A DNA stretch of 64,000 nt from Incurvaria masculella (GCA_946894095.1 OX335657.1:2666001-2730000), one strand, 5' to 3'. Numbered from the stretch's first letter, positions 31,901-42,298 are shown. Numbers and translations: made by a program. Notes: generated from the sequence alone by a model not told the origin.

Positions 31901-34900
31901 TATGGGGAAGAAAACTCCCTCACCTTAAAAACGTCAAAACTTTTATTCCAGACATGTTTAATTTACAAGTTTTTAAATGAAAGATGTACTCCATGATGCA
32001 GTTAGAATAGATAGAAGTATAGAGACAAAGATGAGCGGCTCGTAGCCTAGTGGCGCAGGGACTGGTCTAGCGTACCAGAGGCCCGGGTTCAATACCAACT
32101 TGCACCACTGTCTTTCTCTTACAGAGTTCGATAAGTGCATTTGTCACGAATGCGAGCTGCTCCATGGTTCGGAATCCATGTAAAACTGTAGGTCCCCTTC
32201 CCCTACTAGGTGGTAGGGTTTAAGCCCGCCCGGGTTGGTACCATCGCATTGGATGAAAAGATGGTCGAAGCGGCAATGAAAAATTTTCCGTGTTTTCCAT
32301 CCAGTTCAATGTAGCCGTGCGCATAAAAGGAAGGTCCTGGCATGGCACCTAATTCCTTCGCGAATGTGGTGTATTGGGCTAATATCATAACGGTAGTTGT
32401 GTGGTATTAGCCATCCATGTCAGGTCGCATAAAAAAAAATAAAAAATTGTCTTCAAATTGAAATGTAATTGTTGTATTGTTATTGTAGTATGAAACTATA
32501 GGTTATGCATATAGCTTCTATTGATTAGCATAAATAAGAACAATTTATTTTTTGGAATAACATGCAGAAAATTGAGTCATATCAATTGCATAGATTGAGT
32601 AAATAACATATTAAAATCTATTACGATTTATTTTGCATGATATCTGACAGCTTTGACATATCTTTTAGGTGAGCTCACTTAGCCACCTGTCGTGTTAAAT
32701 AAGCAGTTTTCTTTCCCATTATTATTATTATTATTGATAGCACACACTAGCAGCTTTAAGCTGATGTGTGTTTCAGCTTCAGTTTCTTTATTACCTCCAT
32801 TAGATGTATATTACATACTCGGATTCTTCACTTTGTTTTTCCTCTCGGTTCGATTACTTCTAGCGAAGAAGAGCCGACAAGAAACTTCGCCAGGATCGGT
32901 TTGCAAATGTGGGACCGGGGGTTCTGGTGTTATCGCGTCCTAAACGGGGAGTCTAATCCAAATGGGGGGCAGCGGGTCGAGCGAGTCACCTCGGGGTGGA
33001 ACTGCACGCCGTAGAGGCGCATCTGCTCGTTGTAGATGGCGGCGATGATGTGGTTGGAGCTGTGCGCGCCCACGCGGAACCGCTCGCCGACCTTCTGAAC
33101 GCTGTCGCCGTGCGTCAGCAGCACCGGTTGCAGCTTCTCCAGTCGGCTGTCAAACGCATATTCATTATTTAGCCACAAATTGCTAGTCACAAATATAAGT
33201 ATATATTGTAGAAAGGGGTAACTCAATAACGTAAATGAACCAAGGATGGGTATTTTATTGTATAAGTTAACTATATAGGAAGCTGACACGAGCGCACTCG
33301 TCGAATGCTCGTTGCCGACTGCCTCGTCCGCTGTGTCGCTTCACTCTCCTCTTCCCACTCCAGCACCGCCGCCGTGACGTCCGGTATGGCCATGTGTTTT
33401 TCTTACAATATGTATATTACATATTTATAACAAGTTATGTATTATTTATGTGTGTATTAGTATGTAAGTATATGTATTCTTGTTTCTTACTTCTTTTTGT
33501 CATTTTCTGCCGCCTTGCGCCTTTCCTACATCCCAAGGGTAGGTAGGAAGAAAACCGGCCAAGTGCGAGTCGGACTCGCACACGAAGGGTTCCGTACCAT
33601 GGTACAAAAAATATTACAAAAAATTACGTTTTTTGTATAAAAAAATATTTAAATTAAAGAGGGTTAAATTTTAATTATTTTTTAATCTTACCTATTTGTT
33701 GTTATAGCGGCAAAATAAATACACACTCTGTGAAAATTTCAGCTGTCTATCTGTTACGGTTACTTAGATACAGCCCTGTGACAGACGGACGGACGGACGG
33801 ACGGACAGCGGAGGCTTAGTAATAGGGTTCCGTTTTCACCCTTTGGGTACGGAACCCTAAAAAGCCTTTTGGCATTAGGCCTGCCTTTTGTAAAATGTTT
33901 TTATAAAAGGTACACTTTTATATAATAAAATATATTATTAATTTATTATTAGCTGAGGTACCCGGGATGAGGTACCGTTTCATCCCTATTTGTTTTCATC
34001 AAAATTGGTTTAGCGGTTTTGGTGTGGAAACGTAACAGACGGACAGAATTACTTTCGCATTTATAATATAATTATGGATTGAAAGTTAAGTATTCGAAAC
34101 ACTTGCCAGTTCAGATGCCAGGCTAGATGGCGCTATTATCCCAATTTAATGTGATGCAACACATTAAATTTCATGAGCTTTTATTTTTTTATGTAAGAGG
34201 ACATGGATGACTCATATCGGATCCACCTAATTATTAGCTTTGCAGCTTCGAACATCTCATTATCTAATACCAATCCGAGCGGGCTTAACCCTACCACAGG
34301 AAGGGGACCTACAGTTTTACATGGATTCAGAACAATGTAGCATTTCGCATTCTCAACTTATCCAACACAGAAACAGAAAGAAAGTAGTGCATGAATGGGA
34401 CAGAGTTTGAACACATTACCTGCGGAATTAGATTAGGAGCGCCTCTGGGCTACAAACTAAGGCCTCTGGCATGCAAAGCGAACTGAATATTGAATATACA
34501 CTTCAGTTGTTTATTTAACCTACTAAAGCATTGAAACAACTCACTTGAACAGCGGACACGTGGTCTCGAGTTCCACCTCATACTGTCCATCCTCTCGTGC
34601 ATCCTTCCTCAGCACCGAACCACCAAACTCCTTGTTCAACATCTGCATGCCATAGCAGATACCTGAAACACCAAATTCATTTGAAACACCATCCTCTGCT
34701 TGTGCGTTTCGTCACCAAATTGTAAAAAAACATGAAAATAAATTCGAAAGAGTGTAAATTCTTAGTCATTGAATAAAAGTTCAATGTATCTGAAACTGAT
34801 CAGTAGTTTACATGTTATTATCTGGAGGAATAATCATGTCAGATTGCCGTTTCTATACCCAGTCAAAATGTATTAGCACAGGGTCTAACTTGGAATGATT

Positions 34901-36983
34901 AGCACAGCGTTAGGTAAGGCTTTAATATCATTTTAGTTTCTGAGAATACAGCGATTGAATAAAATCTCGAAAGTTTATTAAAATTTAGTACAAAGTTCCT
35001 GTGGGATCTGTACAATGTTGATGGGCCCAATGAATGACCCAGTCCAAACCATGATTTTAGGAATCGTAATTTAGTCGTAGACACGAAATGGCCACGAAAC
35101 TATCAATTGAAGGCTTTCAAAAGCGACAATTCCACTAACTATTAATTCCCGTTTCTGAATTTAGGTTCAGGGATAACCACTGAACATTATCAAGCCAAAG
35201 GAAACACGATTAATGAATTTTCGAAACTGTTGGAGTAATTAAAAAGAGTTGGGTCTCAGTTGAAGTGAATGACACTGACAAAGTTGCCGGATGAAAAAAA
35301 AAAACCATTATTTTTTGGAATGATGACATTCAGATTAAAGTAACAAGCGCCGCTCACCCAGAACAGGCAACCCGATCTTAAAGATGTCCGCGTCGTATCT
35401 CGGCGCGTCCTCCGCGAACACGGAGCTCGGCCCGCCCGATATGATGAGCGCGTGGTAGCCGCTCTCCTTGAGATGGTACGCCGGCGTGTCCAGCGGCAGG
35501 ATCTCGGACTCCACGCACAGTTCGCGCACCTTCCGGTCTATCACCTGGCGACAAACACAGCCGGGGACCGCGTGGAGTTTCACCGCTTTCGGACGACACA
35601 GAACCATTACGCAGGGCGCTGTTATTCTTTATTATATAACTGGACATGGATGGCTAATACTACACCTACTTTTTCTGTCATGATATTTGTATTCGTCAAA
35701 TTGGCAGACAAGCTACACTCAGACAGGTCATATTATCTTATTTTAAGGCATAATTAGCATTTGCAACAATAAACATGCATACATCTTACAATTTCTGGCA
35801 TATACCATCGTCAAACTTAGTAAATAATTAAAACTAAGCTAAATATGTCAAGGTAATTATTAGTCAAGGGTTTTATGATACTGGATTATCATGGTCATTT
35901 CAATAATTCTAATTATAAATATATTATAAATACATAAAACAAACAAAAAGACTAAATAAATCCACAAAGCAAAATAAAAATAAAAAAACAAAAAATGTGC
36001 CCAAGTCGATAACAAATCAAATAACAAAAAAATATACAATCATGACTCATTAGGAAACAATGAAAATATTAGCCCAACACACAAAATAACTGGTGCCATC
36101 CCAGGAATTTCCTTTTATTGTGCGGCTACATTGAATTGGCTGGACAACATGGACATTCAATGTGATGGTAGCAACATAGTAGATTTCGAAATATGGACCA
36201 GCTTGCATATGTGTCAAAATGCACTTATCCAACTCGGAAAGAAAAAGTAAGTACCCGTGAGAAACAAGGCTACAGTGCTCTTCACATTAGCCGGTGCAAG
36301 GGAAGACATCAGAGGGGAAATGCACAAAGCATTTTAGGTAGTATAGGCAGGACTTTTCGTATAGTTTTAGTTAGCGGTAAGTTGCTGGTTTTATTTTGTT
36401 AATTTATGAGTGTATCTATTTCAATGAAATAAAGAAATATAATATTAATATTAATATCCTACAGTTTTACATGGAATCCTAACCACGGGCAGCCTTAACG
36501 GTTGAAAACCATCCTTCCAGAACCCAACCGCGCTGAGGTGCTTCACATTCCATAAGTTCCAAGCCTGGATAGCCCAGTGATGCGACGTCTCGCAAATCCA
36601 TAAGTTGGGCCCCCTTACTTACTTACTTACTAGGTGGTAGGGTCAATCCCGCCCTGGTTGCTACCATCGCATTGAATGAAAGATGGTCGAAGCGGCAATG
36701 AAATCCAGTTATCCATCCAGTTCAATGTAGCCAAGCAATATGAGGAAGTTCTGGCATGGCACCTAGTTCCCATGTGGTGTTTTAGGTTAATATCTGACGT
36801 TCAGTTTGGTATTAGCCATCCAGTTACATAAACAAAAAAAAAACTCAGTCTGCGTGTTCGCTTATAGAGACCGCGTAATACCTTGCCGTACTGCGAGCCT
36901 GCGTCGAGTATGGCGACCTTGTCTCGGCCGCGCGCAGCTCCGTTGGCGCCGCGGTACTGCCCCTCCGGGCTGGCGTTGTTCAT
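19978..36983 (-). CDS. GMPS: GMP synthase [glutamine-hydrolysing], 14 exons, complete
   Basis: GMPS converts XMP to GMP using ATP and glutamine, the last step of de novo guanine nucleotide synthesis, in the cytosol. Exons (minus): 36983-36882, 35544-35358, 34662-34545, 33146-32990, 31099-30956, 30470-30374, 28890-28647, 27950-27770, 26703-26569, 25820-25649, 22904-22787, 22218-22104, 21245-21054, 20079-19978. All junctions are GT/AG and the sum is 2,064 bases, exactly 687 codons plus stop; the family is about 690. The start is MNNASPEG. The glutaminase domain has Cys99 in GICYGMQM and the His/Glu of FHPEV (186, 188). The ATP-pyrophosphatase P-loop SGGVDS is at 240-245. [12 protein letters not shown] and the C-terminus KPPGTTEWE are fully conserved. 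Exons 7, 8 and 13 are very GC-rich within AT-rich introns. No defect is seen. Confidence 0.97.
20581..21030 (+). repeat. tRNA-headed SINE plus an extra tail, GMPS intron 13
   Basis: GCGGCTCGTGGCTCAGCAG begins a diverged tRNA-type head with a GGGTTTGAATCCC B box, followed by the shared body to about 20927. A second partial tail (20928-21030, GGAAGGTCCTGGCATGG onward) follows directly, so two copies are joined or one was duplicated. The rest of intron 13 (20080-20580) holds a short inverted pair, AAGGACACGTTATTGC against ACAACGTGTCCTT, and nothing else recognised. Confidence 0.75.
22975..23095 (+). mobile_element. LINE 3' tail fragment, GMPS intron 10
   Basis: The sequence from AATAAGTATACCTAAC to CTTGAAGCTGCTAGTGT plus an AATA tail repeats the 3' UTR of the LINE fragment at 25905. 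Its end is a short hairpin (AGCTTGAAGCT) followed by AATAAATAATAAT. This tail type is typical of CR1/L2-like LINEs that end in short tandem repeats. No coding part remains. Confidence 0.65.
23411..23694 (+). repeat. CCGGCCAAGTGCGAGTCGG-family repeat
   Basis: Full-length copy, AAACCGGCCAAGTGAGAGTC to GGGTACGGAACCCTAAAAA, with a (GGAC)n run before the 3' end. It lies in GMPS intron 10. Confidence 0.85.
23987..24536 (-). repeat. TTAA-flanked MITE, minus copy
   Basis: TTAAGGTGGCCCAACCC at the left end is matched by GGGTTGGGCCACCTTAA at the right end. The interior aligns in inverse orientation with the copy at 24679. There is no coding capacity. It forms the left arm of the fold-back. Confidence 0.8.
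24679..25228 (+). repeat. TTAA-flanked MITE, plus copy
   Basis: TTAAGGTGGCCCATCCC at the left and GGGTTGGGCCACCTTAA at the right. The interior includes TAGATGTCTGATGACCATTG and CATACACTATGCACATTGTC, both shared with all other copies. It forms the right arm of the fold-back. Confidence 0.82.
25905..26135 (+). mobile_element. CR1/L2-like LINE, 3' end of ORF2 and tail
   Basis: Frame from 25914 reads [16 protein letters not shown] and on through [13 protein letters not shown] to a stop near 26030. This is the typical extreme C-terminus of a CR1/L2-like reverse transcriptase protein. The 3' UTR then matches 22975-23095, ending in GCTGCTAGTGTAAATAAATA. Only the last 40 codons are present. GMPS intron 9. 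Confidence 0.75.
26826..27085 (-). repeat. SINE copy carrying a perfect 20-bp hairpin
   Basis: This is the shared SINE body on the minus strand (GMPS intron 8). Between 26938 and 26988 it has CAGTTCCTCTTCAACCATCG, an 11-base loop, then the exact inverse. Other copies have only the inner 7 bp of this stem, so extra sequence has been added here. Confidence 0.72.
27200..27320 (+). repeat. Diverged SINE body fragment
   Basis: GATACCATCACATTGAATGA through TTAAATGTAGCCATGCTT aligns with the middle of the SINE body in plus orientation. Both ends are lost. Confidence 0.5.
27355..27715 (+). repeat. Repeat with bacterial-type tRNA-Leu(CAA)-like segment
   Basis: The repeat starts in CGTACTAAGCATGTATGTCG with a palindromic TTATTCCAAGGAAT and runs to TTGCTTTACGGTCGATTATA. 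At 27590-27650 it holds a tRNA-like stretch: D arm AGCGAAATTGGTTAGACGC, anticodon stem-loop ATACC-CGCAAAT-GGTAT (anticodon CAA) and T arm GCTGG-TTCGGGT-CCAGC. The acceptor stem is imperfect. Partial copies are at 30600, 47165, 47370 and (minus) 43615. It lies in GMPS intron 8. Confidence 0.7.
28185..28487 (-). repeat. MITE with AATTGGCGTTTAC ends, GMPS intron 7
   Basis: AATTGGCGTTTACAGCAAACC at the left corresponds in inverse to the TIR of the full copy at 48421-48770. The interior contains TCATACAAATCGGAAGTCCG and CTTCAAGCTGTCAAAG-type sequence in inverse. It has no coding capacity. Neighbouring 28030-28100 resembles a LINE tail remnant (GCAGCTGAAAGCTGATGCGT). Confidence 0.7.
29275..30227 (-). 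mobile_element. CR1/L2-like LINE fragment split by a SINE
   Basis: Minus-strand reading near 30225-29960 gives [32 protein letters not shown] and LHERRQRGD, the block after the RT domain in CR1/L2-like elements. After the SINE at 29562-29947 the reading resumes as [21 protein letters not shown] (about 29490-29430), the extreme C-terminus, then a tail with (ATT)n at 29279-29295. So a LINE remnant was later hit by a SINE. All frames are broken. GMPS intron 6. Confidence 0.75.
29562..29947 (-). repeat. 5S rRNA-headed SINE, complete, minus strand
   Basis: A long T run (29562-29575) marks the tail. The body matches position 1, and the head at 29830-29947 reads, on the minus strand, GGCCCAGTGGCGCGACACTT, then the 5S-derived CTTGGATGGGTGACC segment. 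This is the best complete copy, and shows the 5' end begins near GTCAGCCTCAGTGGCCC. It interrupts the LINE remnant. Confidence 0.88.
30600..30745 (+). repeat. tRNA-Leu-like repeat, deleted copy, GMPS intron 5
   Basis: GGGTATACAGCCGGTGGCG leads into GAAATGGGTAGACGGTATG, in which the anticodon-stem 5' half has been lost, followed by the intact T arm TGGTTCGGGTCCAGCC and TTGCAGTATATTCG. Confidence 0.7.
31310..31400 (+). mobile_element. LINE C-terminus fragment with (TGAC)n tail
   Basis: The sequence reads [10 protein letters not shown] and then GTCCAGCAGTGGACGCAAAC followed by CTGACTGACTGACTG. The same end, longer and inverted, is at 59430-59610. This is the 3' end of a non-LTR element, possibly of the RTE group. 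Confidence 0.6.
31661..31900 (+). repeat. MITE with AATTGGCGTTTA ends, 3'-truncated
   Basis: GTCAGTCTGAGTTCTCACCT through GGACTCGCAAATGTTAGTTT matches the first two thirds of the element at 48421-48770; the right end is missing. It lies in GMPS intron 4. Confidence 0.7.
32034..32446 (+). repeat. tRNA-Ala-headed SINE, complete, GMPS intron 4
   Basis: The head GAGCGGCTCGTAGCCTAGTG is followed by CTGGT-CTAGCGT-ACCAG, a 5-bp stem with an AGC anticodon-position triplet, and the B box GGGTTCAATACC, resembling tRNA-Ala(AGC). A linker (GTTCGGAATCCATGTAAAAC) joins the same body as the 5S-headed copies. It ends GTCGCATAAAAAAAA. No obvious target duplication is seen. Confidence 0.87.
32710..32900 (-). 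repeat. LINE tail joined to a GTTTCAG-type repeat
   Basis: (ATT)n with ACACACTAGCAGCTTTAAGC is the inverse of the CR1/L2-like tail at 26060-26135. From 32775 the sequence is the second copy of the repeat at 5495-5640. The two abut directly in GMPS intron 4, about 90 bases from exon 4. Confidence 0.6.
33553..33862 (+). repeat. CCGGCCAAGTGCGAGTCGG-family repeat
   Basis: The best-preserved copy: AAACCGGCCAAGTGCGAGTC at the left, four to five GGAC units, and GGGTACGGAACCCTAAAAA at the right. GMPS intron 3. Confidence 0.87.
33955..34085 (+). repeat. Short interspersed repeat ending CTTTCGCATTTATAAT
   Basis: AGCGGTTTTGGTGTGGAAACG and ACTTTCGCATTTATAATA are wording common to many insect interspersed repeats with the ACAGACGGACAG motif. 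The class is unknown and there is no coding content. Related head fragments with CCCGGCTCCGCTCGGGT occur near 23797 and 38960. Confidence 0.45.
34190..34470 (-). repeat. Diverged tRNA-headed SINE, GMPS intron 3
   Basis: A T run and GAGGACATGGATGACTCAT begin the tail. The middle is shortened by about 100 bases, and a head with a diverged B box (GTTTGAACACATTACC region) follows. Confidence 0.6.
36060..36250 (-). repeat. Diverged SINE copy, GMPS intron 1
   Basis: ATATTAGCCCAACACAC to GCGGCTACATTGAATTGG matches the body in inverse, followed by a shortened junction with a tRNA-type head remnant (TTATCCAACTCGGAAAGAAA). Confidence 0.55.
36460..36600 (-). repeat. Diverged 5S-type SINE head
   Basis: Read on the minus strand, the order CCAGGCTT.., CAGCGCGGTTGGGTTC, GGATGGTTTTCAACCGTTAA, GCTGCCCGTGG parallels the 5S-derived head but with many changes and small deletions. 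It abuts, in opposite orientation, the body at 36601. Confidence 0.45.
36601..36843 (+). repeat. SINE body and A tail, 5'-truncated
   Basis: CTTACTTACTTACTTACTAGG begins a body copy that ends in GTTACATAAACAAAAAAAAA, 40 bases from GMPS exon 1. The TACT run near the head junction is expanded relative to other copies. Confidence 0.7.
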
Positions 36984-37354
36984 CTCTGCGGACCTCCAGC
37001 AACACTGCACAGATGAACCGACATTGTATTACGTAGCTCGTAGTCGAGTCCTAGGCAGAGACAAATAGTCATCACCATAGACCTAGCATAGCGCTGTGCT
37101 TACAAGACAGTGTGTGGGAGTGAGACGTCTACTCAAGTAACACTACCATTAGTTAGAGAGAGATGGAACTCATCTGCCCGATGAGAGTATTTCTCAAATC
37201 TTTATCAATACATAGGAGTAAAGCTCATGGAATGTCAAATGTTTTTTGTGAAATCTTTATTATTTCTCTTGTTTTGCTTAAAGAAAGATGGTGACCTGTG
37301 CATTTATAGATCGTTAAGTGAACGGGAGTAAAAAACCAGGACAAAATCCCTTTT

Positions 37355-37948
37355 TTATGGTTGGCTACATTGAACTGAACAAACTCGGACAATTTTCATT
37401 GCCGCTTCGACTATCATTCATTCAATGCGATGGTAACAACCCTGGTGGGATTAAACCCTACCAACTAGAGTGTTTGTAGTTTTGTGTTCTGTTTTGATGA
37501 GTGTTTATAGTGTTCTAGTAGTCTTTACATTAAGCCTATGGTCATAACCGAAACTTTCTTATGTCACCTTGACACATATTGTACGGTAGAAATGTCACTT
37601 TTGACACTAGTTTGCATTACTTTTGATAAGTATTAGTTTCAGTTGCGACTATTAATCTCAGACCTAGACTAATTTTCAGTGACATTAATTCTTCAAATCA
37701 ATATAAAAAACCGGTCAAGCATGAACATATTCATGTGTCGAAGGTCCCGCCATTGCTGGACAAGTAAGATATTCGCCCTCGCCTGATGATTTTGCAATTT
37801 ACTACAAAATTACCGCTTTAGAAAGTTTTTTTTTTTTATGTGACTGGTAATGGATGGCTAATACCACAAGTTCTATCATGGTATTAGCCCAAAACACCAC
37901 ATGGGAACTAGGTGCCATGCCAGGACCTTCCTTATATTGCACGGTTAC
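37355..37948 (-). repeat. Two SINE fragments upstream of GMPS
   Basis: 37355-37470 is a middle fragment (GGCTACATTGAACTGA to AAACCCTACCAACTAG). 37827-37948 is a fresher tail with a T run of 14 and GATGGCTAATACCACAAGTT, 5'-truncated at GCACGGTTAC. The 350 bases between them show nothing recognised. Confidence 0.65.
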
Positions 37949-39205
37949 AAAGATACTTTTGCTTCAAGAGTTGACCGTTTTGAGCAAAAGTAATTAGTTG
38001 GTGCACAACCACATAAGTCTATCAATATTAATCCGATTTTTCAGAATTAAAAAAATGCGTGCAACTGACAAACCGAACCCTTTTTTCGCTATTTGCGATG
38101 GGACCCTAAAAAAGGACCAATTGGGTGTCGAACCACCCACATTGAAGGTTTCCATCATCGAGTAAGGATGGATGTGGGCGGCGACCGAAGTTCATCCATC
38201 GACACTGACGGCAGCGCCGGCAAGTCGGCTCGCTTATAAATTCAAGAGGCGCAACAACTGAACATAAGGAGGGAGCGAATTGACTGGCCGGCGCTTCCGT
38301 CAGTGTATGTTTTATCACTAAAACATGGTTCGGCTGCCGCTATACGGAATTGTATAGTAATTGTATCCTTACTCAACAGTTTCCATAGTCAGGAAGAATG
38401 TAACCAAAAATATCTTAAATCTCAAAATCCACGTCATATCTTCATTATAATTTTCGTTTAAAGAATTTTTAAAGTGAAAGTTACTCAGAAACTTCTTTCA
38501 GAATTTTCCACAGAACAGTTCAAAAAATAGGAAGGGAGACACATTTTTACTACTTCAGAAATGGATACCTCACCGTTTACTCACTTTAAGAAATTTTAAA
38601 TATAATTTCTGAAGACCTATCTAACAATACCCCACACGAATATGTGCATTGAAATTATTTTTACATCTCTCAGTTACTTGTATGGTGTGCCACCCATAGT
38701 TTTTTTGTTTATAGAGAGTCAAAGGCTGTGAAATAAAAACAGATAAAGACATTCCGTTGTGTATGTGTTCATAATTCTTCTCAACCGTTTGACCGATTTT
38801 GGATGTTTTTTTTTGAGTTACCTGGATGGTTCTACAGTCGGACCTGTTAGATGTAACTGTTTATCGATATCTAGATTTTTTTTTAATTTCTCTAATCAGC
38901 CTCCCAGCGGAACTGACCATTTGATTAACGCGCCCCCCAGAAGGTTTCTGATCACATTTTACCGGGCTCCGCTCAGGTGAATCCCTCAGCGATAATTATA
39001 TTCAATGTTAATTTTATTAGGACTGTGCAAATTAAAAGAGAGTATGTCCTTTGGGATTGTGGGGTGATATGCGTAACGAGCATTTTTTTTTGATAATAAA
39101 TGTGATTTTAGTGATCCGTATCTATTCATTAATTTATGAGGAATTTAATAGCAAAAAGATTATTTCATATTTTCACTCATTGAAAGATGCGATAAGGTGA
39201 TTTTT

Positions 39206-39243
39206 TAGGGTTCCGTACCCAAAGGGTGAAAACTGAACCCTAT
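39206..39243 (-). repeat. 3' end of a CCGGCCAAG-family repeat
   Basis: TTTTTTAGGGTTCCGTACCC and AAAGGGTGAAAACTGAACCC are the inverse of the last 40 bases of the family. The remainder is absent. Confidence 0.65.
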
Positions 39244-39376
39244 TGGTATATGGTTTATCTTTGCTATGCTTCTGCCAAGCATTCATTCAACAAATATTGC
39301 ATCATTCTTCAAACAGTTGCCTACAAAAAAATACAGGAAATATTTGTTTGTTGCTCCAGCTGCAGACCATAAAACA

Positions 39377-39716
39377 TTTTTTTTTATGTGACTGGACATG
39401 GATGGCTAATACCACAAGTTCTGTCATGGTAATAGCCCAACACACCACATGGGAACTAGGTGCCATGCCAGGACCTTCCTTATATTGCACGGCTACATTG
39501 AACTGGATGGAAAACACGGACAATTTTCATTGGCGCTTCGACCATCGTTCATCCAATGCGATGGTACCAACCCGGGCGGGATAAACCCTACCACCTAGTA
39601 AGTAAGGAACCTACAGTTTAACGTGGAATCCGAACCACGGCCAGCCTCTCTTAACGGTAGCTTAACTTCGGAGAGCGATCGCCGAAGTGTCGCGCCCCTG
39701 GGCCACTGAGGCTGAC
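39377..39716 (-). repeat. 5S-headed SINE with a deletion in the 5S part
   Basis: The tail (T run, ATGTGACTGGACATGGATGG) and body match the position 1 copy closely. In the head, about 36 bases spanning the box C region are missing at 39660, leaving AGCTTAACTTCGGAGAGCG joined directly to TCTTAACGGT. Loss of that promoter part should make the copy silent. Confidence 0.83.
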
Positions 39717-40139
39717 AAAAAGCATAGCTGTCTTCTTCTCAGTATTGTATTATTATAAGAACTGGCGAGGTAAGTAATTTGCACAAATCGAAGCTTGGAT
39801 TAATAAATATCCATATCAGTCAGTCGATAAAAATTGGGTGTCGCTGCATTTTCGATTTGCAGTAGAAGTATCTATATCAAGTAACTAACAAATTGACATG
39901 CGTCTGACTTTAAATGTATTCTGTTAATAACAAATCTCCTATACTGAATACAGTCAAGGCCGGCATCCAGAATGCTGGTCAACACGGTAAATAATTCAGT
40001 TATGACAATTTTGATTTATTATTACCGTGATAACAGTGCTCCAGATGACAGAACTATTTTTGTCAGTAAAGGGGCAATGTTATTTAGGCAAGAGATTAAA
40101 GGCAGACGTATGCACATAATTTAGTATGTACACGTGGCA

Positions 40140-40560
40140 CCTATGTTAATTGGTTTTGGAATACTTTTTCTTTGAAGTTAGTTTTTTTTTGTTAAAATTT
40201 TTGTTAATTTTTTGTGAATCTGAAGTACACTTACTACTTTGTACACGTCCTTTCCAATAAAAAAAGAATCATCGAAATCGGTTGGCATGATGTTGAGTTA
40301 TTCGTCCATTTGTCGCGCACATTCTTAATGCAAATTTAAGACATATATGATTTTCTCATGGATATCATTGTCAGAACTAAACTAAATTTAAATGGGACCA
40401 CACGGGAAGCACCAGCTTTCAAATAAAAAAATTATCATCAAAATCGGTTCACCCAGGCGAAAGAAAGTTCTGAGGTAACAAACATAAAAAAAATACAGTC
40501 GAATTGAGAACCTCCTCCTTTTTTGAAGTCAGTTAAAAAACGAAGCGACGCCGACCTTTG
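40140..40560. repeat. Repeat ending CTTTTTTGAAGTCAGTTAAA
   Basis: TCATCAAAATCGGTTCACCC and CCTCCTCCTTTTTTGAAGTC are wording I associate with an abundant interspersed repeat of moths and butterflies. No family name is claimed and there is no coding content. Confidence 0.45.
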
Positions 40561-40946
40561 TTGACCGATTGAAATTTATTCACATTATACTGAGCAATTA
40601 AAACATATAAAATAAAATATATCTATTAATATTAAATATGTGCAAATCACTTAGAAAAAATTCTCACCCTAACCATTATTGATTTCCCTTTTACAAAAAG
40701 GGCACGAGGCGACGGAAGCATTCAATCTGAGAATGTAGCTGTGCAATCTCATGCAACTCAGCTTGTAGATATGATAAGAAGGAGTGCCATAAACCACTAT
40801 CAGGATATTATTATCACCAGTTTGGCGATGTGTTTTGCTAAGGTCAAGTACATAAATATACGATCGAATAGCATGTATAAAACAATATCAAAACAAACGA
40901 AAGGTTCGATTGTACCATGTACAGATTTTACCATCAGTAGCTCCCA

Positions 40947-40964
40947 TCCCCCCCCCCCCCCCCC
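40947..40964 (+). repeat. Poly-C tract of about 18
   Basis: A run of cytosines following CTCCCAT. It is the only long C/G homopolymer in the window and a likely site of length polymorphism or sequencing error. Confidence 0.85.
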
Positions 40965-41124
40965 GCTAATATTGATAATAACAAAAGTGAATTGGTAATA
41001 ATTTTATTGTTAAAACCCCTGTTACCTTATTGTTTACATTTTGTAATTATTCAACTTGAAAAGAAGGACTAGACAATAAAGAGATTAATAATCTTTACTA
41101 GCGATTTGTTTTTTGATACGTTTT

Positions 41125-41235
41125 TAATTTCAACGACATCTACATGCATACTGATTACAAGAATTGTAATCCAATTTTGAAAATATTCAGAAATATATAT
41201 GTGAAAAAGTAGCTGATAAGTTTGTCTAATGGACA
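41125..41235 (+). repeat. Half copy of the ACAGCGACATCT MITE
   Basis: CAACGACATCTACATGCATA through TTGAAAATATTCAGAAAT is a diverged left half of the element at 1730-1868. From 41236 to 42298 there are only short unsupported frames (41738-42263) and no recognised family. Confidence 0.45.
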
Positions 41236-42298
41236 GAAGATCTAAGATTACAATATTATTATAAGATAGGCCACATATCCACTATAAAATATAATGCATT
41301 TAGACGAGTCATAACAATATTTATAACAACAAAAGACTAACAATATTATAACAATACATTGAATTATATGTATACATTTTAACTGCCCAACATAACTATT
41401 TTTATATTCTTTAATGAATTTATTATATTTTTTTATTAAATTAACCTGACTAAAATTAATATTAAAATATTTACTCACTCTAAACAACATGCATCCACCA
41501 AAGGGAAAAACTCACAACACCTCTTTTGTAACATGCGTGACTCTTCAATAATGATAAAGGTATCATTGATGCAATACAAATCTAGTAAGAATAAAAAAGT
41601 CTTTGTCTTTCCATAATGTCTGAACGTCGGTACTGAAAAAAAATGACCCAACAAAACCTAAATTACCTTCAGAATTGTATTCCTAAAAAACATCACAGTT
41701 AAACTAGATATAAAATAAATTTAAGTTCGACGAGTCATTGTCCAGCAGTCACACATCAAAATATATTCACTTTAGGTTAGCCGAGACTTCAATCGTGATT
41801 CACAGATGTCTAGTTCACGGCCAGGAGCACAACACAGATTCCGAGGAGCCATTCGAAAAAAGCCTACGGAAACGATTATTCAAGCGAATTTTATCAGTGG
41901 TGGTAAACAGAGAGAAATGTACTTTCCTCCCTATGACCGACGGCATAGAACAAAGTGGCGCTATTTTTAGCCGATCACCAGCGGAGGTGGAGTGTTACGC
42001 ACACACGCTCGTTCCACGACGCTGCAGCCGAGTAAGCTTTCTGTGACTCCGTTTACCCAAATAATGTGACGAATTTAGAGACGCCTCGTGATATACTAAT
42101 TATAGAATGTGTGTGTGAACCGGTCACGAATGAGTCGGTGTGTCAAGGTTTTGAGAATGAGTGTTTAGAAAGCAGTGACATGGACAACGTGAGGGTTGTC
42201 GGTGCTTTGTTTTGTGAGTGGCTTGACTTACCAGCAGTGTGGCTTGAAATAGCAGGAGAATAAAAGTAAAGTGATTCTTCAACACATTCTCACACTAC

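Noticed and set aside
36984..37010. Upstream GTG start for GMPS
   Set aside because: GTG is not a usual eukaryotic start and the sequence looks like an intron end or 5' UTR (CATCTGTGCAG); the ATG at 36983 fits the family.
41738..42263. Two short plus-strand frames upstream of the MITE at 42299
   Set aside because: No domain, no splice-consistent neighbours and no similarity to a known family by eye; possibly 5' UTR or chance.
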